From: a virus
Length of the DNA: 20,653 nucleotides
Reading direction: 5' to 3' (one strand)
Virus record (IMG/VR): IMGVR_UViG_3300028383_000163
Span: 1-20,653 of that record
The notes under the pieces are model-generated. The model saw only the letters and a list, made by a program, of their open reading frames with translations, was not told the origin of the DNA and made no database searches. Of this stretch, positions 1 to 5,840 are shown one piece after another (within the stretch, counting starts at the first letter, position 1; each line of letters begins with the position of its first letter). Made by a program: the position numbers and the translations under genes.

Positions 1-267
1 CAGGACACCGTGCCGGATACCGTATTCGTCCAGCACCGCGCTCGTCTGGTTCACGAGAGCCACGCGGTCCACGAGGAACAGCGCGTAGCTGCCCTTGCGA
101 TCGGCTTCGCGGAGCAGGTGCGAGGCGCAGACCGTCTTGCCGGCGCCAGTGCCCGCGCAGAGGATTTGCCGGCGGCGCCCGGCGCGGATGCCGTCGCGCA
201 GGCCCTCGATCGCCGTCGCCTGGTAGTCGCGGAGCTGGATCTCCTTAGGCGGCGTGAAGTTGAGCAT
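1..267 (-). CDS. SF2 DEAD/DEAH-type helicase, N-terminal part (cut by window edge)
   Basis: Only the first 89 residues are in the window; the gene runs off position 1. Seen: an LRDYQ segment (residues 12-16) typical of the Q-motif region of superfamily 2 helicases, a Walker A motif GTGAGKT (39-45) and a motif-Ia-like LFLVDRVALVNQT stretch (64-76). This pattern fits ATP-dependent phage DNA helicases of the type III restriction-subunit/UvsW-like group, which remodel or unwind DNA during replication and recombination. The start ATG at 267 lies 23 nt inside the end of the upstream gene, so it is the last visible member of the leftward early operon that also holds SSB and RusA. Family is confident; the exact subfamily cannot be told without the C-terminal motifs. 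Confidence 0.8.
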   Translation of the reverse strand, partial: MLNFTPPKEIQLRDYQATAIEGLRDGIRAGRRRQILCAGTGAGKTVCASHLLREADRKGSYALFLVDRVALVNQTSAVLDEYGIRHGVL

Positions 268-538
268 AGTCGCCCTCCCGCTTCGCCATGACCTCTTCGT
301 AAGCCGCGGCCTCGGCCTCGGCTCGCGCCATGCCGCCGTCAAACTCGCGGATCGCCGCGCGCTCTTCCCATTCGTCGAACTCGGGCCAAACCTCGCGCAT
401 GAGGCGGCGCTTGTTCTGCGGCTCGCGCAGCCAGGCGAGCGCGGCATCGTTCAGCCGGCCGCGACGGAGCTTCAGCGTCCAGCGGTCGCGGATCGCCTCG
501 CCGCCGTAAGCGCGTATGCGGTCGAGGAGCGGCGTCAT
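245..538 (-). CDS. Hypothetical 97-aa phage protein
   Basis: I do not recognise this protein. It is 97 aa, charged and mostly helical in appearance, rich in Arg, Glu, Ala and Trp, with an acidic Glu/Ala-rich C-terminal third. There is no signal peptide, membrane segment or Cys/His metal-binding motif. Its start overlaps the stop of the 173-aa gene upstream (ATGA), and its end overlaps the helicase start by 23 nt, so it is translationally coupled in the early operon. The position between a possible nuclease-like protein and a helicase suggests a role near DNA replication, but this is inference from context only. Confidence 0.6.
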   Translation of the reverse strand: MTPLLDRIRAYGGEAIRDRWTLKLRRGRLNDAALAWLREPQNKRRLMREVWPEFDEWEERAAIREFDGGMARAEAEAAAYEEVMAKREGDYAQLHAA

Positions 539-1056
539 GCTGCCACCTCTGAGTCACCACGTGGCCCGTAGGCGATCATCATTTCGGGCGGGAAATCGAC
601 CCAACGAAACGCAACAAAGCTGCTGCTGTTATCAAGATTGCGCTTCCCCATGCCGGGGACGCACCCAGGCCCCGACGCCGCTAGCTTTCGCATGTAGGCC
701 GCCCGAAAAACTTTCATGTCTGCCAATGCCCACCGAACCAAGCGGCGCTCGGCTGGGCAGGCAAAGCCGTAAAAAAAATAATCGCCCCACCCTTCAATGA
801 TCTTCGTCAATTCCGTTTTAACCCCGCTGGGTCGCCCGGCACGAATCGTAAATTCGTTACCATATCGCTCAAGGTATTGGTTTTTCCTGATGCGGCAGCC
901 GATGCGCACAGCCTCCATCCGCAGCACCATCAAGTCAGTGTTGCGCTCGGCATCCTCCTCGGCAGGCGGCTCACCAATCAGGTGCTGGCCTAGTATACCC
1001 TTGATTTCCGGCAAAAACCTGTCAGACCATCGCTTGTCGTTTTGCCATTGTGTCAT
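535..1056 (-). CDS. Hypothetical 173-aa phage early protein
   Basis: A soluble 173-aa protein with no membrane segment. The middle part reads like a conserved phage protein type: a DLMVL strand, then IGCRIRKNQYLERY, then an EFTIRAGRPSG segment and a KTELTKIIEGWGDYFFYGFA segment. The spacing of Asp, an alternating hydrophobic strand with Arg, and a later Glu-containing helix is reminiscent of PD-(D/E)XK-type nuclease folds, but I see no clean catalytic motif and do not assign a function. Start and stop both overlap neighbours by 4 nt (ATGA) in the leftward early operon. The stretch around 600-930 is visibly more AT-rich than its surroundings, hinting that this gene was acquired separately. Confidence 0.65.
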   Translation of the reverse strand: MTQWQNDKRWSDRFLPEIKGILGQHLIGEPPAEEDAERNTDLMVLRMEAVRIGCRIRKNQYLERYGNEFTIRAGRPSGVKTELTKIIEGWGDYFFYGFACPAERRLVRWALADMKVFRAAYMRKLAASGPGCVPGMGKRNLDNSSSFVAFRWVDFPPEMMIAYGPRGDSEVAA

Positions 1057-2261
1057 GCCGCTTCATTCCCCCAGCCGTCGAAGCCGGCAATAGACCGGCG
1101 ATTAAACATGTCGAGGCGCCGGCCTTCGGTGACGCGGGCCACCATCTCATAGAACTCGGCCGGTTTCTCGCTATGTGCCCCGCGCGGCGCGGCAAAGCAG
1201 GTATTGAACGCCTTGGCGTCCACAAACTGCGGCGCACCCTTGCGGGCGTATATAGCAAATTCGCAGTTGTATTGGGGCAGGTTATACGGCTGGATGCCGC
1301 CCGGCTTGTGCCAGACAAAAGTGCAGACATACTTGAGCCGCCATTCGCCGAGCAAGCGCAGCGCCATCGGCATGAACTTATGCGTCGTCCAGACCCAAAC
1401 GTGGCAATCGTCTGCCATTGGCAGCTTCATCGCTGCCAGCTCTTCTTCGGTCATGGTCGGGTAGTCGAAGGCCGCTTGGTTGGGGCGACAGTCGCGCTCG
1501 ACCTTTTCCATTGGCCAAGGCGGGTCCATCACGATGACATCATAGACGCCGTGCGCCGCCTTGACTTCGCGCGCGGAAATGTCGCTCAGCTCTGCCCGCT
1601 TGGCTTCTTTCCTCGCCTGCGTTACGGCGCGCGACGATGTCAGCTCACCAGCTTTGACCTTGTCCAAAAGGTCGGGGCGGTTCTTCGCCAGATATTCGTT
1701 GCGCTCGACAGTGCCCCGGTCCACGTTCGCGGCTTTGGCCTTGCGAGACGCCCCCGCGTTCGTCGAGCCGCGGGAAGGTTTGGCGGGCGCGTCGTCCTGT
1801 CCAGTCCGCCCACAAGTTGTGGGCGCACTGGCTGCCAGCGTCCCGTCGGGCTTCCGTTCGCGAGTGTTCGCCGCCTCGGCGCGCCGCCGGTTGGCTTCCT
1901 CGCGCGCCTTGTCTTGCTCTGCCTGCCATTCGGCGTCGGCGTCTGCGCATTCCTTCCAGAGCAAATACCGCTGATCGGTGCTCAGGTCGCGTCGCTGACC
2001 GTTCAGCGACCAAGCCATCCGCCACGGGCTTACGTCGTCGGGAAGGTGCTCAAAGCGCGGCGCTACGCCAGCAATCTCGCAGGCGGCGAGACGATTTCGC
2101 CCGTCCAGCACCTTCCCGCGATAAACCTGTATCGGCTCGCGCAGACCGTTCAGCGCAATGTCGTCTGCAAGTTCTTGCAGGCGCACATCGTCCATCAGCG
2201 GAAAGACGTCCGCTGCGGGATGCGCCTCAACCGCGGTCTTGCTGTCGCCAGGTGCGTTCAA
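1053..2261 (-). CDS. ParB-like domain / MT-A70 DNA adenine methyltransferase fusion
   Basis: A 402-aa two-domain protein. Residues about 15-110 form a ParB/sulfiredoxin-like domain, with a helix-rich start and the signature VLDGRNRLAACEIAG (51-65). A charged, low-complexity linker (about 110-180) follows. From about 236 to the end is an MT-A70-type N6-adenine methyltransferase, with the catalytic DPPW at 246-249 and the SEKP segment (364-367) before a C-terminal LDMFNRR strand. MT-A70 enzymes transfer a methyl group from S-adenosylmethionine to adenine N6; in phages they usually modify phage DNA against host restriction or mark it. The start is TTG at 2261, chosen because AGGAGG (2269-2274 on the minus strand) sits 7 nt upstream and the codon overlaps the preceding stop (TTGA). 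Domain calls are confident; the recognition sequence is unknown. Confidence 0.88.
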   Translation of the reverse strand: MNAPGDSKTAVEAHPAADVFPLMDDVRLQELADDIALNGLREPIQVYRGKVLDGRNRLAACEIAGVAPRFEHLPDDVSPWRMAWSLNGQRRDLSTDQRYLLWKECADADAEWQAEQDKAREEANRRRAEAANTRERKPDGTLAASAPTTCGRTGQDDAPAKPSRGSTNAGASRKAKAANVDRGTVERNEYLAKNRPDLLDKVKAGELTSSRAVTQARKEAKRAELSDISAREVKAAHGVYDVIVMDPPWPMEKVERDCRPNQAAFDYPTMTEEELAAMKLPMADDCHVWVWTTHKFMPMALRLLGEWRLKYVCTFVWHKPGGIQPYNLPQYNCEFAIYARKGAPQFVDAKAFNTCFAAPRGAHSEKPAEFYEMVARVTEGRRLDMFNRRSIAGFDGWGNEAA

Positions 2262-2590
2262 AGCTCCACCTCCTGCCGCTCAAGCTGCTTGCGGAGCTTC
2301 TTGATTTCGGCGTCCTGCGCGTCCACGCGGCGCTGAAGGCGGGCGTTCTTCGCCTGCTCGTCCTTCATGCGCTGTTTCGCCGTGTCGCGCTGGCGCATGG
2401 CGTTGCCGAGGGCGCGACCCATGTCGTCACCGGCAAGCGCCTCCCTGAGCTGGGCCTTCGCTGCGTCTCGCTCCGCCTTGAGCTGCTTCACCGTTGCGCG
2501 AAGCTCGGCGTTCTCCTCGTGCAGCCCAACCCAGTCTTCTTTCAGAGCTTCGTGCGTCAGCTTTTCGGCTTCTTTGCTCAGGTCCTTCAT
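2258..2590 (-). CDS. Coiled-coil early protein, function unknown
   Basis: A 110-aa, highly charged protein that is almost wholly heptad-like Lys/Glu/Ala/Leu sequence. There are two helical stretches (about 1-50 and 60-110) separated by a GDDMGRALGNAMRQ turn. It looks like a long coiled coil or helical hairpin, with no enzymatic motif, Cys or membrane segment. It overlaps RusA upstream (ATGA) and the methyltransferase downstream (TTGA). It may be a scaffold or partner of one of those DNA-acting neighbours; that is inferred only from coupling. Confidence 0.65.
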   Translation of the reverse strand: MKDLSKEAEKLTHEALKEDWVGLHEENAELRATVKQLKAERDAAKAQLREALAGDDMGRALGNAMRQRDTAKQRMKDEQAKNARLQRRVDAQDAEIKKLRKQLERQEVEL

Positions 2591-3009
2591 TGCGCAACTC
2601 CTTTCGTCATTCGGGCGGCCACGTCTCCGATGTGCTGCCAGTCGTCACCGGCGCTCACTTCGACGAGCACCGCTCCGCCCGTGACGGGCTCGGCCCATGT
2701 CTCCGGCCAGACGCAGCGGAACTTCTCGTCGTCGCAGCCCATGGCCTGCGCGATGCCGTCGATCGTCGCCTTCTGCGTGGCGGGCATGTTCTGGAGGTCG
2801 CGGCGGCGCCGGTCGGGCGGGTGGAAGGCAAACACCAGGCGCGGCCGGTCGGTGTCGAGGCGCTCGACGCCGCGCCGCCGGGCCTCGCCCCATGCCTGGT
2901 GTCTGGCCGCCGCCACGGCCTTGTTGCGCTGCGCCCAATGCACGCGGCGGTTCTGCCAGAGGGCGGGCGCGGGCCACGACAGGCGCAGGAGGAACAAGCG
3001 GTCGGTCAT
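2587..3009 (-). CDS. rusA: RusA-like Holliday junction resolvase
   Basis: A 140-aa protein with the RusA layout: an N-terminal strand with PAPALWQNRRVHW (13-25), then the core HPPDRRRRDLQNMPATQKAT (63-82), and a DGIAQAMGCDDEKF helix-turn (84-97). RusA family enzymes are dimeric, Mg-dependent nucleases that cut four-way DNA junctions, resolving replication or recombination intermediates before packaging. E. coli RusA uses Asp70, Asp72 and Asp91. Here the first (D71) and last (D93/D94) are present, but the DxD motif reads D-L-Q, so the middle acid is Gln73. The start at 3009 is preferred over an upstream in-frame ATG because it overlaps the SSB stop by one base (TGATG) and the extra upstream residues are only a shadow of ssb. 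Confidence 0.75.
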   Translation of the reverse strand: MTDRLFLLRLSWPAPALWQNRRVHWAQRNKAVAAARHQAWGEARRRGVERLDTDRPRLVFAFHPPDRRRRDLQNMPATQKATIDGIAQAMGCDDEKFRCVWPETWAEPVTGGAVLVEVSAGDDWQHIGDVAARMTKGVAQ

Positions 3010-3326
3010 CAGAACGGGATTTCGTCGTCGTAGCCGCCAGCCGGGGCGTTGCCCTGCGGTTGGCGCTGTTGTCCGCCACCACCCTGATAGCCGCTCTCTT
3101 GCCGCTGCTCTTTCGGCACGAAGCACGACAGAAGCAGGTTCGACCGCCCGTCCGGGTTGGGCACGCCCGCCGGGTTGAATGTCCGGTCCAGCATCATGAA
3201 CACGCCGCCGTCGTCGTTACGCATCAGCGAGCCGACGTTGAGCCACCGGCTCTTGGTCTCGCCGGTGCGGCGGTCTTGGTATTCACCGACCTTGCACACG
3301 ATGTCGTGGGTCTTCTGCGCGGGCAT
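3009..3326 (-). CDS. ssb: Single-stranded-DNA-binding-like protein
   Basis: A 105-aa protein with a compact N-terminal domain (1-70). It has a pattern seen in small phage SSB-like proteins: a KTHDIVCKVGEY strand, a Gly/Thr turn, then KSRWLNVGSLMRNDDGGVFMML. A Gly/Gln-rich flexible linker (80-98) and an acidic-hydrophobic tip DDEIPF at the extreme C-terminus follow. That tip is the classic SSB tail used to recruit replication and repair proteins. It would coat single-stranded phage DNA during replication. It is coupled to the 48-aa ORF upstream (TGATG) and to rusA downstream (TGATG). Confidence 0.82.
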   Translation of the reverse strand: MPAQKTHDIVCKVGEYQDRRTGETKSRWLNVGSLMRNDDGGVFMMLDRTFNPAGVPNPDGRSNLLLSCFVPKEQRQESGYQGGGGQQRQPQGNAPAGGYDDEIPF

Positions 3327-3472
3327 CAGCGTGTTCCTGTATGTTTGAGAAAGCCGCCCGAGGGCCGGGAGGAGGAGGAGCCCGGCCCCCGAGCGGAGTT
3401 GCGCGGCGCGCCCGAGGGAGATTTCGGGCCGACAGGTGTGCGCCGCGGGGAGGAGGTGGTGGGCGCGGTCAT
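3326..3472 (-). CDS. Small Ser/Pro/Arg-rich ORF (48 aa) between cro-like gene and ssb
   Basis: A 48-aa frame that starts with ATG overlapping the stop of the Cro-like gene (ATGA) and ends with TGA overlapping the SSB start (TGATG). It therefore fills the only apparent gap in the operon exactly. Product is low-complexity and basic (Ser, Pro, Arg, Gly, Thr), probably disordered, with no recognisable domain. The underlying RNA also holds two hairpins: arms 3362-3369/3381-3388 (GGGCCGGG/CCCGGCCC) with a CUCCUCCUCCU loop in the transcript, and arms 3410-3415/3424-3429. The stretch may be a coding leader, a regulatory leader, or both. The exact overlaps at both ends are the main reason to call it a gene. 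Confidence 0.45.
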   Translation of the reverse strand: MTAPTTSSPRRTPVGPKSPSGAPRNSARGPGSSSSRPSGGFLKHTGTR

Positions 3473-3699
3473 TCGGCGGCCTCGCGGGGTTGCGCGTGGA
3501 CCTGCACCATCCATTCGGCGGTGACGTGGTTCATGCCGCGCCGTTGCGCAGCCTCAATGACGCTTGCCTGCCACCGCGAGGGGATGCGCCCCGAGTCTGC
3601 CCACTTGTGGACCTGCGCCACGGTCGCGCCGATCTCTTCAGCGAGAGCGCGCCGTGAGCCCCAAGCCCCGATCAGGTTCTTGATGGGAGTTTCTTCCAT
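3469..3699 (-). CDS. Cro-like HTH regulator (first gene of leftward early operon)
   Basis: A 76-aa protein with an N-terminal helix-turn-helix: GSRRALAEEIGATVAQVHKWADSGRIPSRW (14-43). This is the short Cro/YdaS-like layout of alphaproteobacterial phage regulators in which the recognition helix follows 'TVAQVHKW' and the wing reads 'GRIPSRW'. It should bind operator DNA as a dimer. It is the first gene behind the leftward promoter (-35 at 3729-3734, -10 at 3706-3711), the position of a lytic Cro. Its first codons overlap a near-consensus operator (3683-3699), suggesting autorepression. Confidence 0.78.
   Translation of the reverse strand: MEETPIKNLIGAWGSRRALAEEIGATVAQVHKWADSGRIPSRWQASVIEAAQRRGMNHVTAEWMVQVHAQPREAAE
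3683..3699. promoter_or_regulatory. Operator copy overlapping the start of the Cro-like gene
   Basis: The 17-mer ATGGGAGTTTCTTCCAT fits the operator consensus RTGGAMG-NNN-CKTCCAY derived from the other three sites with a single mismatch (position 5). Its right arm contains the start codon of the minus-strand regulator, so a bound protein would block both transcript elongation and access to that start. Confidence 0.5.
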
Positions 3700-3705
3700 A
3701 GCTCT

Positions 3706-3734
3706 TGCATATGGACGTTTCGTCCATACGTCAA
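3706..3734 (-). promoter_or_regulatory. Leftward early promoter with embedded operator
   Basis: Minus strand: -35 TTGACG (3729-3734), one base, then the perfect inverted repeat ATGGACG-AAA-CGTCCAT (3711-3727), with a -10 TATGCA (3706-3711) at 17-bp spacing. The operator fills the whole spacer, so binding would exclude RNA polymerase. It would drive the cro-like/ssb/rusA/methyltransferase operon. Confidence 0.65.
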
Positions 3735-3796
3735 GCGCGTTCTGACGTGGAAAATTTTTCGATTGGCTTACTAGGGAAGGCGTGAACTATGGCGGC

Positions 3797-4093
3797 ATGG
3801 AAGATTCGCCCCGCCCGCCTCTGCCTCATGAGCCCGTGCTAGTGGCGCGGCGACTCGCGGCGCTCCGTGAGGCGCTCGGCATGACAAAAGCCGAGTTTGC
3901 CGACCTGATTGGCGTGGACAGGTCCAGCTACACGAAGATCGAGAAGGGCGCGAAACCTCTCTTGCCCCCAAATGCTTATCGCATCTGGGAGCTGTTCGGC
4001 GTGGACATGAACTACATCTACCTCGGCCAGGTTCACACCCTGCCCGAGAACCTGTCCAAGGCGGTTACGAGCCACCTTACCCAACGGCGCTGA
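3797..4093 (+). CDS. XRE-family HTH repressor (likely immunity repressor)
   Basis: A 98-aa single-domain regulator. Seen: a Cro/C1-type helix-turn-helix, RRLAALREALGMTKAEFADLIGVDRSSYTKIEKG (about residues 18-51), then a helix continuing to FGVDMNYIYLG. No peptidase or dimerisation domain follows, so this is not a RecA-cleavable LexA/CI type. It is divergent from the Cro-like gene and lies between two operator-controlled promoters, the layout of a lambda-style immunity repressor. The start is uncertain: ATG at 3797 gives 98 aa and GTG at 3782 gives 103 aa; the only Shine-Dalgarno-like string (AGGGAAGG, 3773-3780) is too close to the GTG and too far from the ATG. The first bases (ATGGAAG at 3797) match an operator half-site. 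Confidence 0.78.
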   Translation: MEDSPRPPLPHEPVLVARRLAALREALGMTKAEFADLIGVDRSSYTKIEKGAKPLLPPNAYRIWELFGVDMNYIYLGQVHTLPENLSKAVTSHLTQRR

Positions 4094-4226
4094 TACAACT
4101 CATGGACGCCGCAGGCCGTCAGCCTGTGCAACCAAAAGAGTGCCCTTGTGCCTAATGGATACTGCGGCCCCATGCGCGCCCTCCGAAGTGTTCGCCTAAT
4201 GTTCGTTAACCTGTCGCTCCACGGCG

Positions 4227-4251
4227 CATAAGAGACCAGCCTGCTCTTATG
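4227..4251. repeat. Inverted repeat in repressor downstream region
   Basis: Perfect 8-bp arms CATAAGAG (4227-4234) and CTCTTATG (4244-4251) around a 9-nt centre, in the non-coding stretch between the repressor stop and the rightward promoter. There is no T-run, so it is not a standard terminator. It may be an RNA hairpin at the end of the repressor transcript or the site of a second regulator. The rest of 4094-4226 holds no gene I can support. Confidence 0.4.
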
Positions 4252-4258
4252 GTCAAGA

Positions 4259-4275
4259 ATGGACGTTGCTTCCAC
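4259..4275. promoter_or_regulatory. Operator copy upstream of the rightward promoter
   Basis: ATGGACGTTGCTTCCAC matches the RTGGAMG-NNN-CKTCCAY operator. It is in inverted orientation to the copy at 4291-4307, with a 15-bp gap between them that contains most of the -35 element. Two sites this close suggest cooperative repressor binding at the rightward promoter. Confidence 0.6.
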
Positions 4276-4283
4276 ATTAGCGC

Positions 4284-4312
4284 TTGACGCGTGGAAGATT
4301 CGTCCATAATGT
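4284..4312 (+). promoter_or_regulatory. Rightward early promoter with embedded operator
   Basis: -35 TTGACG (4284-4289), one base, operator GTGGAAGATTCGTCCAT (4291-4307), and a weak -10 TAATGT (4307-4312) at 17-bp spacing. This repeats the geometry of the leftward promoter at 3706-3734 exactly. It would start the rightward operon near 4319, which also means the in-frame GTG at 4291 cannot be the first codon of the next gene. Confidence 0.6.
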
Positions 4313-4374
4313 CTCCCCATCACCGCCCGCCGAAGACGCCACCGGCAGATCGCGGGCCACCGATGGGAGACGAG

Positions 4375-4563
4375 ATGATGCAGACCCCCGAGCCGACCGC
4401 GCGCGAACTCGCCGCAATCCATGACTGGGCGCTGGCAACGCGCCGCCTGCGCCGCCTCGGGCTGCTCGCCGACGCGCAGCACGACGGCGCGACCGCGACC
4501 GTCAAGGTGCGCCTGACGCGCCCGGTCACGCTGCCCGCCATGCCTGAGCGGCTGACGCGATGA
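4375..4563 (+). CDS. Hypothetical 62-aa protein, first gene of rightward operon
   Basis: Unrecognised small protein, with a helical Ala/Arg/Leu-rich N-terminal half and a short beta-like TVKVRLTRPV segment. The ATG at 4375 (another ATG follows at 4378) was chosen because GGGAG (4365-4369) lies 5 nt upstream and because the longer in-frame version would begin inside the promoter/operator. The stop overlaps the next start (ATGA at 4560). As the first gene after the repressed promoter it would be expressed early after induction. Confidence 0.6.
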   Translation: MMQTPEPTARELAAIHDWALATRRLRRLGLLADAQHDGATATVKVRLTRPVTLPAMPERLTR

Positions 4564-4706
4564 CCGCCCGCGACCGCTTCCGCGCGCTGATGGCAGAGCG
4601 CCGCCGCTACCCGCGCGGCTCCGGCGAATGGGCATGGCGCACCCGCGCCGCCCGCAAGCTGGCCTGGCTCGCCCTCGGCGTCCCGACGACCCAATGGACG
4701 GAGTGA
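4560..4706 (+). CDS. Hypothetical 48-aa basic protein
   Basis: A 48-aa frame starting with an ATGA overlap and ending 4 nt before the next start. The product is very basic (many Arg) with several Trp, and ends TTQWTE. Small Arg/Trp-rich proteins of this kind are common between early phage genes, but I recognise no family. A GGAG (4700-4703) inside its last codons serves as the ribosome binding site of the following gene. Confidence 0.5.
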   Translation: MTARDRFRALMAERRRYPRGSGEWAWRTRAARKLAWLALGVPTTQWTE

Positions 4707-4710
4707 CCTA

Positions 4711-5208
4711 ATGAAAATGCGCCCCGACCTCCCGCTGATCGAGCGCGTCGCCGCCATGCTGCGCGACATGCTCGGTGAGGGCTACGATGACGACACGTTC
4801 CTCGACACGCTGGACGGCGAGACCGACGCGGTGGAGATCGCCGACCGGCTTATCGCCTCCATGCAGGGCGACGAGGCGCTCGCCGCCGCCGCCAAGGAGC
4901 AAGCCGACGCGCTCGCCGCTCGGTCCAAGCGCCTCGGCGACCGCGCCCGCGCCAAGAAGCGCACTCTGCTCGCCGTCATGGACGCGATGGGCGTGCGCAA
5001 GCTGGAGCGGCCCGCCGCCACGCTGAGCCGCCGCGCCGGCGGTGTGTCGCTCGTCATTACCGACGAGGCCGCGATCCCGTCGCAGCTCACCCGGACGCGC
5101 GTCGAGCCCGACAAGGCCGCCATCAAGAAGCAGCTCCAAGCGGGCGAGGACGTTCCCGGCGCTGCCCTCGCGCAGGGCGACGACACCATCAGCGTGAGGG
5201 TGAAGTGA
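4711..5208 (+). CDS. Siphovirus Gp157-like protein
   Basis: A 165-aa protein with the layout of the Sipho_Gp157 family. An N-terminal helix with an acidic EGYDDDTFLDTLDGETDAVE segment (23-42) is followed by a long Ala/Lys/Arg-rich coiled-coil helix (50-95), then a beta-rich C-terminal part with TLSRRAGGVSLVI and PSQLTRTRVEPDKAAIKKQL. The family is common beside phage recombination genes; Pfam notes a link to phage resistance, but the molecular role is not established. GGAG lies 7 nt upstream of the ATG. It sits directly before the recombinase-like gene, which fits a DNA recombination or replication module. Confidence 0.75.
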   Translation: MKMRPDLPLIERVAAMLRDMLGEGYDDDTFLDTLDGETDAVEIADRLIASMQGDEALAAAAKEQADALAARSKRLGDRARAKKRTLLAVMDAMGVRKLERPAATLSRRAGGVSLVITDEAAIPSQLTRTRVEPDKAAIKKQLQAGEDVPGAALAQGDDTISVRVK

Positions 5209-5840
5209 TGGACTTTGCCAAAGTTATCGACGCCGCACGCGACGAGAACCGCCACGGCGTGCAGGTGCGCGGCGGCAAGAAATACACCACCGTCGCCGTG
5301 CGCGTGGAGGTAGCACGCCGGCACTTCGGCGCCATCGGCATCGCCACCGACGTGATCCAGTGGGCCACCGACAACGGCCAGCCTATCGTCGTGAAGGCCA
5401 CCGTCACCGACGAGGCGGGCCGCGTTCTGGCGACCGGCCACGCTGAGGAGGTGCGCGGGCAGGGCAACGTCAACCGGACCAGCGCCCTCGAGAACGCGGA
5501 GACGAGCGCGATCGGCCGAGCCCTTGCGGCGCTCGGCATCAACGGCGGTGAGTTTGCCAGCGCCGACGAGATGACACAGGCGACGGGCGGCGACGCGCCG
5601 CGCGGGCAGCCGCAATCGCAGCAGCAGCCCGAGACGCCCGAGAGCATCCGCGACCGGCTGATCGCCGCCATCGGCAAGCAAGCGACAGGCGAGGCGCTGG
5701 ACGCGCTTCTCGCGCACCCGCGCACCAAGGAGGCGCTCAACAGCCTACCGCACGACATGCAGGGCGCGGTGATGCGCGCCCAAGACGAGCGGCGCAAGGT
5801 TCTGGCTTCGGCTCAGGAGGCGGATCATGTCTACGGCTAG
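5208..5840 (+). CDS. Recombination protein, likely single-strand annealing type
   Basis: A 210-aa protein. The first 120 residues form an alternating beta pattern ending in NVNRTSALENAETSAIGRAL, followed by AALGINGGEFASADE. The 'E(N/K)AETSAIGRALA.LG' motif is a hallmark of a family of phage proteins found next to NinB, Gp157 and nucleases and often placed near ERF/Rad52-like annealing proteins. A Gln/Pro-rich linker (about 130-148) leads to a helical C-terminal region. It would act on single-stranded DNA in phage recombination; this role is inferred from family context. ATG at 5208 overlaps the Gp157 stop (TGATG); a GTG one codon earlier is less likely. Confidence 0.62.
   Translation: MDFAKVIDAARDENRHGVQVRGGKKYTTVAVRVEVARRHFGAIGIATDVIQWATDNGQPIVVKATVTDEAGRVLATGHAEEVRGQGNVNRTSALENAETSAIGRALAALGINGGEFASADEMTQATGGDAPRGQPQSQQQPETPESIRDRLIAAIGKQATGEALDALLAHPRTKEALNSLPHDMQGAVMRAQDERRKVLASAQEADHVYG

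Noticed and set aside
1050-3178. Long plus-strand open frames (428 aa and 453 aa) opposite the methyltransferase and SSB genes
   Set aside because: They are antisense shadows of high-GC coding sequence, with Arg/Pro/Ala-rich products, no domains and no ribosome binding sites.
4291-4374. GTG at 4291 as the start of the first rightward gene
   Set aside because: It lies inside the operator and upstream of the predicted transcript start and has no ribosome binding site; ATG 4375 has GGGAG at proper spacing.
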